Source of the DNA: PALG01 sp964495885
GTDB taxonomy: Bacteria; Bacteroidota; Bacteroidia; Flavobacteriales; Flavobacteriaceae
Assembly: GCA_964495885.1 (NCBI GenBank)
Contig: CAZBWO010000019.1
Span: 1 to 64,000, forward strand
Length of the DNA stretch: 64,000 bases
Direction of reading: 5' to 3'
Shown here: piece by piece, positions 37,801 through 46,296 of the stretch
Layout: every line of letters begins with the position of its first letter
Position numbering within the stretch: position 1 is the first letter of the stretch
Position numbers and translations under genes: made by a program
Notes under the pieces: generated by a model
Told to the model about the DNA's origin: nothing
The model's input: the letters and a program-made list of their open reading frames with translations, nothing else
Database searches by the model: none

Positions 37801-38640
37801 AATAGCGTCATTTTAACCGTTACAGACACAAGTGGGAATAGCAGCTTTTGTACCGCTATCGTCACGGTTCAGGATGTGACGGCACCTACAGTGAACTGTC
37901 AGGATATTACGGTAACTTTAGATGAATCTGGGGTGGCTTTTATTTCTGAAATTGATATTGATGCGGGTAGTTTTGATGCTTGCGGATTGTCGCTACTAAC
38001 CCTAGATCAAACTACATTTACTTGTGATGATATTGGTGCCAACACGGTTACCCTTTCCGCAGGTGATATCTTCGGAAACACGGCAACCTGTACTGCAACC
38101 GTAACCGTTTTAGATACAACAGACCCAATGGTAAATTGTCCGCCAGACTATGCCGTTGAGATCAATTCAGACGGTGAATACATTGTAGCCAATTTCCTTA
38201 CGGAAGGAATTGTCATAGGAACCGATAATTGCGAGGATAGCATCACCCTTTTAAGCCAAGATCCAGCTCCTGGAACAGTTTTAGAATTAGGGACCTATCC
38301 TGTGACAATCACCATACAGGATGGCAGTGGCAATACAGACAGCTGTTCATTTGATTTATTCGTTGTGGAAGAATTAGGGATTGTAGATGCGGAAACTCTG
38401 CAGTTGAAGGTTTTTCCAAATCCTGTTTCCTCTCAAATTCACATACAATCTAACGAAGCACTAGAGGATGCTGAGGTGGTAATCTATGACCTATTGGGTC
38501 GCCCTGTATGGAAACAATCAATTGAAGCAACAGGAATACTAGAGCTAACCATATCTATGGAATCGTTTCCTTCCGCAGTATACTTTTTAAAAGTGATAAG
38601 TCCGCAAGGAAACTTTATCACACAACTCATTAAAGAATAG
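34825..38640 (+). CDS. Giant T9SS surface protein with 12 HYR-like repeats and a lamin-tail-like insertion
   Basis: 1271 residues with signal peptide (ending GNAIAQ). Twelve Ig/HYR-like repeats, each a CQDITVSLDATG-type strand set followed by NGSTDACGIAS and SGNTSSCTAIVTVVD. Repeats 4-11 are spaced by exactly 240 bases (80 codons), one by 243. Repeat 2 is interrupted by about 192 residues (around 160-330: VDLMITGIADVDNG to EGEWLYLGKDGWNDA) resembling a lamin-tail domain. A divergent HYR repeat is followed by a T9SS type A sorting domain (VFPNPVSSQIHIQS, AVYFLKVISPQG). It is expected to be an adhesin exported by T9SS and attached to the surface. Conserved Cys pairs in most repeats may form disulfides; the first repeat lacks some. 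First gene of the surface operon. Confidence 0.9.
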   Translation: MKYLLLITTVLFFGNAIAQDTTPPTAVCQDITVSLDATGMINITAVQVDNGSTDDVAIASLTVTPSNFTCANIGANSVTLTVEDTSGNTDTCTAIVTVVDDLLPTANCQDITVMLSASGMYTLSAADRTTLANGSTDNCGITSITVSPDTFNCTDVYNPQAVDLMITGIADVDNGLPTPVDRLQMLELYVLEDIPDLSVFGIGIANNGGGSDGVEYNFPVQSVTAGTFLYIASDAAEFNTFFGFPADFEFTALNINGNDAVELFENASVVDVFGDINTNGTNQPWEYTNSWAYRKDENKPSGTFTEGEWLYLGKDGWNDAVTNYDMNTLVPMPVTNFSLSIGGSSTPVQVTVTVEDSEGNTDSCTANVFVQDTIAPVANCQDVTLELDANGEVFIQAEELDNTLSPSTDNCTSNLLFTADPSGFFCSDLGMNPVVLTVIDPFGNSSTCTANVEIIDLLPPTVTCKNITVSLDATGIVSIVPTDVDDGSFDNCNIASRSLNIDTFNCANLGNNTVTLTVTDTSGNSASCTAIVTVEDNIPPVAICQNISVPLDVNGMASITANDINNGSTDACGIASVTISNNNFDCTNLGPNTVTLSVTDQEGNIGTCQATVTVVDTVNPVAIAKDITVSLGTSGSVSISGLQVDDNSTDNCGIDTYTVTPNTFDCSNAGTAVSVTLTVTDFSGNSATDTAMVTVEDTTAPQAACKNITLPLDANGNATITPIEIDNGSSVSCGTANLSIDVNSFSCAEVGPNNVTLTVMNANGLTASCTAVVTVVDNLPPNVQCQDVTVILDGSGSGTISTGQIDNGTSDACGIASLSLDRTSFDCTDIGQQTVTLTAVDNNGNSSSCTAIVTVMDNIPPTAVCQNITLPLDVNGMATITPLDIDGGSTDFCGITSRSIDVNSFDCSNIGANSVVLTVTDGSGNTNSCTAIVTVVDTTPPIASCQNITINLDATGSAFIQASDIDAGSTDACGIASISLSNTIFNCSQVGSNSVILTVTDTSGNSSFCTAIVTVQDVTAPTVNCQDITVTLDESGVAFISEIDIDAGSFDACGLSLLTLDQTTFTCDDIGANTVTLSAGDIFGNTATCTATVTVLDTTDPMVNCPPDYAVEINSDGEYIVANFLTEGIVIGTDNCEDSITLLSQDPAPGTVLELGTYPVTITIQDGSGNTDSCSFDLFVVEELGIVDAETLQLKVFPNPVSSQIHIQSNEALEDAEVVIYDLLGRPVWKQSIEATGILELTISMESFPSAVYFLKVISPQGNFITQLIKE

Positions 38641-38644
38641 AAGC

Positions 38645-39151
38645 ATGAAACACTTGAACTTTATAATCTGTATGCTTTTAGGAATTGGCAGCCTGTCTAG
38701 TCTCCAAGCACAGGAAATCATGCGTTCTACGGTTTCGGCCTCTGGTGGAACCTCACAAATAACCGTTGGGGAGCAAACCTTCATGGTGCAACAATCGGTA
38801 GGACAGCAAAGTATTATTGGAACCCGTGAATCACAATCCACGATATATAGACAAGGCTTTATACAACCGCCTATTGCCGTTGCAATTATCAATAAAGAAG
38901 ACCAAACGCTACAGGCTAGTCTCTTCCCCAATCCTTTTGAAAGCAATCTATCCATCATTTTTGAAGAGGCCATTATAGGAACGGTGAACGTGGAATTATT
39001 CGACTTAAACGGCCGATTGGTTTGGCAGTCAAGTGAAAACGTAGATGGACAACGAATGGAACTAACCTTCGGTTTCCTAGCAAGTGCTTCCTATGTATTA
39101 CGGGTGGTACATGCCAATAAATCATTTAATGCAACCCTTGTAAAAAACTAA
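38645..39151 (+). CDS. Small T9SS C-terminal-domain protein
   Basis: 168 residues. A signal peptide (ending LQAQ) is followed by a short region typical of flavobacterial small T9SS proteins (SASGGTSQITVGEQTF, QSVGQQSIIGT). Then comes a T9SS type A sorting domain (SLFPNPFESNLSIIFE, LFDLNGRLVWQS, SASYVLRVVHANKS). Almost the entire mature protein is sorting signal and linker, so it may be a surface-attached accessory subunit or a regulator of assembly. It starts 4 bases after the giant adhesin and ends 2 bases before the barrel protein. Confidence 0.87.
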   Translation: MKHLNFIICMLLGIGSLSSLQAQEIMRSTVSASGGTSQITVGEQTFMVQQSVGQQSIIGTRESQSTIYRQGFIQPPIAVAIINKEDQTLQASLFPNPFESNLSIIFEEAIIGTVNVELFDLNGRLVWQSSENVDGQRMELTFGFLASASYVLRVVHANKSFNATLVKN

Positions 39152-39153
39152 CC

Positions 39154-39849
39154 ATGAAGCATTTTTACCTCATTATCTGTACACTATTTGTGATAAGTGC
39201 TAGCCATGCGCAACAAATCTATTTGGAAACTGGGTTGGGCATCAGCAACTTTGAATTCACCAACAATGAAGTACAATCCTTGGAAGGATTGCAGGGCAAA
39301 ACCAAAAATTACATCGCTGCAGGCTATAAGCATCCATTTTTTGTGAAAGGATTACACATTAGTGCTGGAGTCATTTATGATCAGTATGGTGCGAGTGGCA
39401 GCAATAATGCACTAGACCTTTCGTATGAATGGGATGTACAATATCTAGGATTGGATGCCGGTTTTGATTTTGATTTCCTACAAACGGGTGACTGGTCATT
39501 TTTTGTGAATGTTCATGGTTCCGGTGAACTCTTGGTGAAAGGAACCCAACGGCTTAACAATCAGGTGATAGATGTAAAAGAGGTAGAAGAATTTGATGAT
39601 ACGGCCTATTTCCTTCGAACAGGTGGTGGCTTTAGTTTCTCAATTTCGGAAAGGTCTTCCCTGTACTTACGCTATACCTACGGTTATGGCTTTCCGCTAA
39701 ACGATAACAACAACTCACAAGTCACAGAGCTTAAAATAAATTCACATCATATTGGAATTGGTGCCATCATCAAAATTCCTTGTAAGGAAAAGGAGGAAGA
39801 AGTTCCTTTCGAAGATACCAACGAAACCCTAGATAACGAAACACCATGA
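39154..39849 (+). CDS. Outer-membrane beta-barrel protein of the surface operon
   Basis: 231 residues, signal peptide ending ISASHAQ. The alternating pattern (QIYLETGLGISNFEF, LGLDAGFDFDF, SSLYLRYTYGYGFP, HIGIGAIIKIP) suits an eight- to ten-stranded outer-membrane barrel, with an acidic tail after it (CKEKEEEVPFEDTNETLDNETP region). It could be the outer-membrane anchor or assembly platform for the fibre-like proteins encoded next, but no homology to a known secretion pore was recognised. The stop overlaps the next ATG (ATGA). Confidence 0.8.
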   Translation: MKHFYLIICTLFVISASHAQQIYLETGLGISNFEFTNNEVQSLEGLQGKTKNYIAAGYKHPFFVKGLHISAGVIYDQYGASGSNNALDLSYEWDVQYLGLDAGFDFDFLQTGDWSFFVNVHGSGELLVKGTQRLNNQVIDVKEVEEFDDTAYFLRTGGGFSFSISERSSLYLRYTYGYGFPLNDNNNSQVTELKINSHHIGIGAIIKIPCKEKEEEVPFEDTNETLDNETP

Positions 39850-42800
39850 AAAAGTTCCTTAGCTTATTAATTTGCTTATTGGGTACACTGTTTATGCAGG
39901 CCCAGACAGACGGACTTAATTATCAGGCCGTCATTATAGATCCTAATCCGCTGGAACTCCCTGGGGCTAACGCTACAGGGAATATTTTACCAAATACCGC
40001 TGTAGTTTTGCGCTTTACCATTTCTAACAGTAACGGACAAACACTGTATCGGGAAACCCAAGAAACCACTACAGATGCCTATGGAATGGTCAATGTTATC
40101 ATTGGTCAAGGGGTGCCTAGTGGTGCACGTTTATTTACTGAAATCAATTGGGACGGAGACCGAAAGGACCTCTCAGTAGCAGTAGGGATTAACGGAAGAT
40201 TTGGCGATTTGGGTTCACAGGAACTTACTTTTATTCCATATGCCTATCATAGGGATATCATAGCTTCAGGTGATTTTGAGTTGGAAGGTGAAGCCACTTT
40301 GGATGGCGACCTTACTGTAAACGGAATTACTACCCTAAACAATAATTTATTTGTAAGAAATGAAAGTCCAACGCAGCTTACGGGAACATTGGATGTATTG
40401 GGAATAACCAATTTCTATGATGATGTATTTGTGAATGATGAAAGTGACCTGTCTGTTACAGGGGCACTAACCGTAAATGGCAATACTCAACTACTTTCTA
40501 ACCTGCAGGTAGATGGTATTACCCTTTTGAATAGTACCCTAAGCGTACTCAACAATAGTCCAACATTTTTAACGGGTAATCTTACCGTAGACGGTGTTAC
40601 AAACTTTAACGATGATGTTTTTATTAATAATGGAAGTAGTCTTACCCTTTCTGGCCCACTAACTGTTCAAGGGGCTACTACGCTTGAAGATGATATAACC
40701 GTAAATGGGGTCACAAACCTAAATAACGAACTATACGTTAACAATAATAGCGCAAGTTTCCTATCGGGGACACTTACGGTGGAAGGGGCAACCCAATTGG
40801 AAAATAACCTAACGGTTGATGGAGTAACCAATCTTGAAAGTATTTTCAATGTAAACAACCAAAGTCCCACGCAGCTTTCTGGAAGTTTACAAGTAGACGG
40901 AGAAACAAATTTAAATAGCAGTTTAGCAGTAAACAATGGTAGCCCAACCGTGCTTTCAGGTAGTTTGGAAGTAGATGGTGGTATTGCGCTAAATAATAAC
41001 CTTACAGTACAAGGCGATACCAATTTAAACGGAGCACTTTTTGTAAATAATAATGCCCCAACCAATCTTTCAGGAACACTTACCACAGACGGTGCTACCA
41101 ATCTGAATAATACGTTGACCGTGAGCGGACAAACCACCTTGAACGATAATCTTACGGTAGCGAATGCAAGTGCAACAACACTTACAGGCCAGTTGGATGT
41201 GACCAATGAAACGCATTTAAACAATAGCTTAACCGTGGCTAACGGAAGTCCCACACAATTAACAGGAACCTTGGAAGTCTTTGGTGCAAGTACCTTAAAT
41301 GATGCATTAACGGTTTCCAATACTGCACCTACAAATCTTACAGGAACCCTAAATGTTGTAGGGGTGACTACTTTAGAAAATACATTAGAGGTCACCAACG
41401 GCAGTAATACAGATTTGTCTGGGGAACTCAATGTGCAGGGACCTACGGCATTGTATAGTGACCTTGTTGTAAGTAATAATAGTCCAACCCAATTAACAGG
41501 CACCTTAACGGTAGAAGGTGCTACCACTTTAAACAATACGGTTTCGGTTGGTGGTGCAACGACCATCAATAATGACCTTACTGTAACCGGAAACACAGTA
41601 TTATCAAGTTTAAATACCCAAAGCCTGAATATTGAAAGTGATGCTTCAGATTTTGTGGCAACCTTTACCAATAATAACGGAGGCAGTGGAGACGGAATCC
41701 TAATTAAATTAGGAAAAACACATGGTGCATGGAACGGTTCCAATTACTATAACATTAACAACCCTATATTTTCAACTATTTCAAACCCAACAATCCGTAC
41801 CGCGCTTAGTGATGCTTTAACGGTACTTAGGGGACGTTTGGATAATCCTTCGCCAAGTCCCATTACCCTTTCAGAAGTATTGCAACTATCGCCCTCAGCA
41901 ATGAAAGTAGGGGCTATGTCCAATATTAACAACCTTATTTTTTCAGAAATCAATACGAGGGCTATTTCAGGAAGTGGGGATGGAAATCTAAGATTGCCCG
42001 TCTCGTTTCCAAATCTAACAGTACCCAGCCGAAACTTGATTCCTTTTCAACCTATCTTTGGTGGGGTTACGATTCCGTTTGTAAATATTACCATCCCAGG
42101 TTGGAATATTCCAGATGTAACCCTTCCCAATATTCCAATCCCAACGCCATCTATTCCCAATCCGGCACAATACATTCCTAGTCTTCCGGTAAATCTTCCT
42201 GTTTCAGGGTTACCGAATATCAATCTACCGCCCATTCCTACCTCAGATGTGGCAAATTCATTAAGTAGCGAAAATGAGTTTGTGACTTTTCAGGATAAGG
42301 ACGGACGGACAGCTGGGACCATTAGGGCACAATCTATTACAGATTTTAGGGACAACACTATACTAGACAACCTTTTTATGATGAATGTACTGTCCAGCTT
42401 TGTTGGGGTAGATTTGTTGGACGGAATCACTGCAGGTGCCGTAGAAATTTCAAACTTCATTGACGAATTCAATAAAATAGGGGTAGAGTATGCTTCCGGA
42501 AATGGGGATTATGCAGAATGGCTGGAACGTATCGATACTGAAGAACCTATTAGCGCTGGGGATATTGTAGGAGTAATTGGCGGTAAAATCACACGTGACC
42601 TCACCAATGCCGAACAGGTAATGGTGGTATCCCATAGACCCATTATCATGGGGAACGCTCCCGCAGATAACCAAAAGCACCTTGGAAACAACGTTGCCTT
42701 TATGGGGCAGGTACCTGTAAAAATCATAGGCCCTGTGAATAGTGGGGATTATATTGTAGGGCTTAGCGCTGTAAAAGGATATGGGAAAGCCATTTCCCCA

Positions 42801-43037
42801 AAAGACATGACTGCCCAAGATTTTAAATACACCGTTGGCCGGTCTTGGGAAACCAATACAAAAGAAGGTCCTAAAACAGTACTCACCGTAGTAGGGGTGC
42901 ACAATGGCGATTGGGTAGGTATTGTACAACAGTTGAAGGCGAAACAGGATTTCTATGAAACCCAGTTTAAAACCATGGAATCACAGCTAAAAAGTCTGGA
43001 AGACCAAGCCAACCAACTTCTGAAAAACCGTCCGTAA
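39846..43037 (+). CDS. Fibre-like secreted protein 1 with modular LxVxG repeats
   Basis: 1063 residues, signal peptide ending LFMQAQ. An N-terminal domain (about 25-135: LNYQAVIIDPNPLELPGA, ETTTDAYGMVNVIIG, LTFIPYAYH) is common in secreted flavobacterial proteins. About residues 145-600 are modules built from 12-residue (LTVDGVTNLNNN) and 14-residue (LTVNNGSPTQLSGT) blocks in the order 38,26,38,26,38,38,26,38,38,26,26,26,26, probably a beta-helical or trimeric fibre. A globular hinge (GDGILIKLGKTHGAWNG), a Pro-rich linker (IPNIPIPTPSIPNP) and a C-terminal domain with GDYAEWLERI, VMVVSHRPIIMGN, GQVPVKIIGP and GDYIVGLSA follow; that domain resembles the one ending many bacterial and phage fibres. 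The last 40 residues look coiled-coil. No T9SS sorting domain is visible, so its export and attachment are uncertain. Confidence 0.85.
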   Translation: MKKFLSLLICLLGTLFMQAQTDGLNYQAVIIDPNPLELPGANATGNILPNTAVVLRFTISNSNGQTLYRETQETTTDAYGMVNVIIGQGVPSGARLFTEINWDGDRKDLSVAVGINGRFGDLGSQELTFIPYAYHRDIIASGDFELEGEATLDGDLTVNGITTLNNNLFVRNESPTQLTGTLDVLGITNFYDDVFVNDESDLSVTGALTVNGNTQLLSNLQVDGITLLNSTLSVLNNSPTFLTGNLTVDGVTNFNDDVFINNGSSLTLSGPLTVQGATTLEDDITVNGVTNLNNELYVNNNSASFLSGTLTVEGATQLENNLTVDGVTNLESIFNVNNQSPTQLSGSLQVDGETNLNSSLAVNNGSPTVLSGSLEVDGGIALNNNLTVQGDTNLNGALFVNNNAPTNLSGTLTTDGATNLNNTLTVSGQTTLNDNLTVANASATTLTGQLDVTNETHLNNSLTVANGSPTQLTGTLEVFGASTLNDALTVSNTAPTNLTGTLNVVGVTTLENTLEVTNGSNTDLSGELNVQGPTALYSDLVVSNNSPTQLTGTLTVEGATTLNNTVSVGGATTINNDLTVTGNTVLSSLNTQSLNIESDASDFVATFTNNNGGSGDGILIKLGKTHGAWNGSNYYNINNPIFSTISNPTIRTALSDALTVLRGRLDNPSPSPITLSEVLQLSPSAMKVGAMSNINNLIFSEINTRAISGSGDGNLRLPVSFPNLTVPSRNLIPFQPIFGGVTIPFVNITIPGWNIPDVTLPNIPIPTPSIPNPAQYIPSLPVNLPVSGLPNINLPPIPTSDVANSLSSENEFVTFQDKDGRTAGTIRAQSITDFRDNTILDNLFMMNVLSSFVGVDLLDGITAGAVEISNFIDEFNKIGVEYASGNGDYAEWLERIDTEEPISAGDIVGVIGGKITRDLTNAEQVMVVSHRPIIMGNAPADNQKHLGNNVAFMGQVPVKIIGPVNSGDYIVGLSAVKGYGKAISPKDMTAQDFKYTVGRSWETNTKEGPKTVLTVVGVHNGDWVGIVQQLKAKQDFYETQFKTMESQLKSLEDQANQLLKNRP

Positions 43038-43038
43038 G

Positions 43039-46000
43039 ATGAAAAAGATCCTCTACATCCTATTCGTTTTCTTAGGCTCGTTGGCGCTACATAGCCAAAC
43101 AGACGGACTTAGGTATCAAACCATGATCATAGATCCAGGAACCATTGAACTCCCTGGCACGAATGCTACAGACTTTATTTACCCCAATAAACCAGTACAG
43201 CTGCGCTTCTCTATTTTTAGTGCTACGGAAAGTCTGGAATATCAGGAAATACAGGAGACCACTACAGATGCCTTTGGTTTTGTGGATGTGATTATAGGGA
43301 AAGGACAGATTACTTCCATTACCTCATTCACTGAAATCGTATGGGATGGCAACCCAAAAACCTTGCAAGTGGAAGTGGCTTTGGAAAATGATTTTACCTC
43401 CCTAGGAGAACACCCACTCACTTTCATACCATATGCCTATCACCGGGATATTACCGCAACAGGTGACTTAAGTGTGTTTGGAGCTTCTATTTTCAACAAT
43501 AATCTAAAAGTAGAGGGCATCACCAATCTTAACAACGATTTCTATGTGAACATGCAAGGAGCCACCAGATTTACAGGAACTCTGGATGTTAGTGGGAAAA
43601 GTAGCTTTTATAGTGATGTTTTTATTAACTACGGAAAACAATTAGCGGTCTCTGGAGCACTTTCCGTAGGCGAGCAAACATGGTTCAAAAGAACCTTAGA
43701 GGTAACGGGGACAACAACCCTAAACGATTCCTTAAGGGTAGCGAACAATAGATACACAGTCCTTACTGGAAACCTTGAAGTAGGAGGGGTGAGTGCTTTA
43801 AATAGTAATGTAGCTATTAATAATGAAAGCACGCTTTCCATTTCCGGCGGACTTAATGTAGAGGGGCTTACCCTATTTAATGATGACTTAACCGTGAATG
43901 GGATTACGCAACTAAATAATAACTTTAGGGTATATAATAATGCACCCACACAGCTATCTGGTGAGTTAACGGTTCAAGGAAGAACACAGCTCAATAGTAC
44001 CTTGGATGTAGATGGTGAAGGGAATTTCAATAATTTATTTAGAGTAAACAACGGCGCCCGTACCACACTTACAGGGGCAATGACGGTAGATTTGGCAACA
44101 AACCTAAATAACGGACTCTATGTAAATGGGGACACCAGCGATACATATCTCTCGGGTCCGCTTATTGTAAATGGGGAAATAGATTTTGGGAGTCAGTTAA
44201 CCGTTGAGGGGATTACCAACCTTTTCGGGGCACTTACGGTTCATAACAATGAACCTACACAATTTTCTGGAAGTTTAGGGGTGAATGGAACTACCACACT
44301 GCTTAATGAGCTTTCCGTACAGGGGGAAACTACCCTAAACAATACCCTGGAAGTTGCCAATAATGCCCACACCAACCTTACAGGAACACTCACTGTGAAT
44401 GGCGCAACGGTCTTAAATAGTAGCCTTCGCGTAGAAAACGAACCAGCCACTAAACTTAGCGGAACGCTTGTAGTAGATTCACCAACCACCATGTATAGCG
44501 ATGTGGAAGTTGCAAACGCAGCAACTACCGAACTTTCCGGACTATTAAACGTTAAAGGCATTACCCAATTTGAAAACGAACTACAAGTCCTCAACGGAAG
44601 TAGCACCAATTTGAGCGGTAGGTTTGAAGTAGCACAACAATCTACCCTTAATGCATTGAATGTGTTGAACAACGCCTCCTCAACACTCAGTGGAACATTG
44701 GACGTAGAAGGAGCAAGTAATTTTTTAAATACCGTTCAAATTGCTGGAAATACGCAAATAAACAATGACTTATCGGTAACAGGTGCTAGCAATTTTGCAA
44801 ATATCACTTCCAATAGTGTGGCGGTCACTTCAGATCAAGCGGCCTATATCGCAACCTTCTCCAATACCAATGGTGGTAACGGGGACGGAATTGTCATTAA
44901 ACTGGGGAGAACCCACGGCGCTTGGAATGGGTCTAGCTATAACAACATTCCAAACCCTATTTTCACTACTATTTCAGATCCTGCCATTCAAACCGCCCTT
45001 ACCGATGCTTTAACGGTACTGCGTGGCAGACTGGATAACCCATCACCAACACCGCTTACCCTAACCGAGGTTCTTCAGCTTTCACCTTCAGCAATGAAAG
45101 TAGGGGCCTTGACCAACATCAATAATACGGTGTTTAACGAAATCAATAATCAATTGGGACTGCCTATTGCTTTTCCAGATTTGAATATGCCCGGCCAACT
45201 CCTACAAAATGAGATTACCTTCTTTGGAGGAATGGGCCGTATCTGCTCTGGACAATCCTGTTTCAGTGTGTGTATTCCCTTTGCAGGTTGTTATACGGTA
45301 TGCGTTCCACCAGTGAATGTATGTGTAGGGCCTATCCCACGGATTTATTTCCCGGGAGTGAGTGTCCCTACACTCCCAATTCCAACACCCACCATACCCA
45401 ATCCATCAGAGTACCTTCCTAAATTACCAGTGAATATTCCTGTAGGCGGACTTCCAAATGTGGATTTGCCCAACATCTCCCTTGGTGCTGTAGATAACTC
45501 GCTGAATAGCGAAAATGTATTTATGGAGTTTCAGGATAAAGACGGCAGGACAGCAGGAGCTATTAAAGGACAGTCGCTTACCGATTTTCGCGACAATACC
45601 CTATTGGATAATGTATATATGATGAATCTACTTTCAGATTTTGTAGGAGTGGATTTAGTAGATGGGATTACCGCAGGTGCCGTAGGGATTTCCAACGTGA
45701 TAGATGAATTTAATAAAATAGGGGTTTCCTATGAATCTGGAAATGGGGATTATGCGGAATGGTTAGAACGATTAGATCCTCAAGAGCCTATAAGTGCTGG
45801 GGATATCGTTGCCGTCATCGGTGGAAAAGTCACCCGTAATCTTTCCGAAGCACAACAGGTAATGGTCGTATCACACCGACCAATCATTATGGGAAATGTA
45901 CCAGATGAGAAGGAATTTCACCTAGGGAATACCATTGCATTTACAGGTCAGGTTCCTGTGAAAATTTTAGGGCCTGTGCAAACTGGGGATTACATCGTGG

Positions 46001-46296
46001 CCAACCCTGCAGTCCCTGGATACGGAAAAGCAATAGCGCCCAGTAACATCCAAACTGCTGAAATTCCATTTATTGTAGGGAAAGCTTGGGAAAGTAACCC
46101 AAAGCCTGGTCCCAAAACTGTTTTGACAGTAGTAGGGCAGGAGGCATTGAACTTTTCGGCAACCCTGGAATCATTAGAAGAAAGACAGCAAAACCTAGAT
46201 ACCCAATTAACCGAATGGCAACAACGCCTTTCGAAACTTCAAAACAAAATACAAACCATAGAAGCACAAGACAATGAAATGGCAACCAAACATTAA
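43039..46296 (+). CDS. Fibre-like secreted protein 2, paralogue of the preceding gene
   Basis: 1085 residues, signal peptide ending LALHSQ. It has the same architecture as protein 1: N-terminal domain (LRYQTMIIDPGTIELPGT), thirteen LxVxG modules in the same 38/26 order, hinge, Pro-rich linker, DYAEWLERL/VVSHRPIIMGN C-terminal domain and a Gln-rich coiled-coil tail. It differs by a cysteine cluster around 45240-45330 (six Cys in about 32 residues, beginning RICSGQSCFSVC) absent from protein 1, which could hold a disulfide or metal site. The start is one base after the previous stop. It overlaps the next gene by 23 bases. Tandem duplication is clear. Confidence 0.85.
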   Translation: MKKILYILFVFLGSLALHSQTDGLRYQTMIIDPGTIELPGTNATDFIYPNKPVQLRFSIFSATESLEYQEIQETTTDAFGFVDVIIGKGQITSITSFTEIVWDGNPKTLQVEVALENDFTSLGEHPLTFIPYAYHRDITATGDLSVFGASIFNNNLKVEGITNLNNDFYVNMQGATRFTGTLDVSGKSSFYSDVFINYGKQLAVSGALSVGEQTWFKRTLEVTGTTTLNDSLRVANNRYTVLTGNLEVGGVSALNSNVAINNESTLSISGGLNVEGLTLFNDDLTVNGITQLNNNFRVYNNAPTQLSGELTVQGRTQLNSTLDVDGEGNFNNLFRVNNGARTTLTGAMTVDLATNLNNGLYVNGDTSDTYLSGPLIVNGEIDFGSQLTVEGITNLFGALTVHNNEPTQFSGSLGVNGTTTLLNELSVQGETTLNNTLEVANNAHTNLTGTLTVNGATVLNSSLRVENEPATKLSGTLVVDSPTTMYSDVEVANAATTELSGLLNVKGITQFENELQVLNGSSTNLSGRFEVAQQSTLNALNVLNNASSTLSGTLDVEGASNFLNTVQIAGNTQINNDLSVTGASNFANITSNSVAVTSDQAAYIATFSNTNGGNGDGIVIKLGRTHGAWNGSSYNNIPNPIFTTISDPAIQTALTDALTVLRGRLDNPSPTPLTLTEVLQLSPSAMKVGALTNINNTVFNEINNQLGLPIAFPDLNMPGQLLQNEITFFGGMGRICSGQSCFSVCIPFAGCYTVCVPPVNVCVGPIPRIYFPGVSVPTLPIPTPTIPNPSEYLPKLPVNIPVGGLPNVDLPNISLGAVDNSLNSENVFMEFQDKDGRTAGAIKGQSLTDFRDNTLLDNVYMMNLLSDFVGVDLVDGITAGAVGISNVIDEFNKIGVSYESGNGDYAEWLERLDPQEPISAGDIVAVIGGKVTRNLSEAQQVMVVSHRPIIMGNVPDEKEFHLGNTIAFTGQVPVKILGPVQTGDYIVANPAVPGYGKAIAPSNIQTAEIPFIVGKAWESNPKPGPKTVLTVVGQEALNFSATLESLEERQQNLDTQLTEWQQRLSKLQNKIQTIEAQDNEMATKH

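Noticed and set aside
34825..38640. Long antisense frames (202-214 residues) within the HYR-repeat gene
   Set aside because: Codon bias of the repeats leaves the other strand open; the repeats, signal peptide and sorting domain are all on the plus strand.
40667..41743. 358-residue antisense frame in the fibre gene
   Set aside because: Repeat-driven mirror frame with no domain; the plus-strand protein has a consistent module structure.
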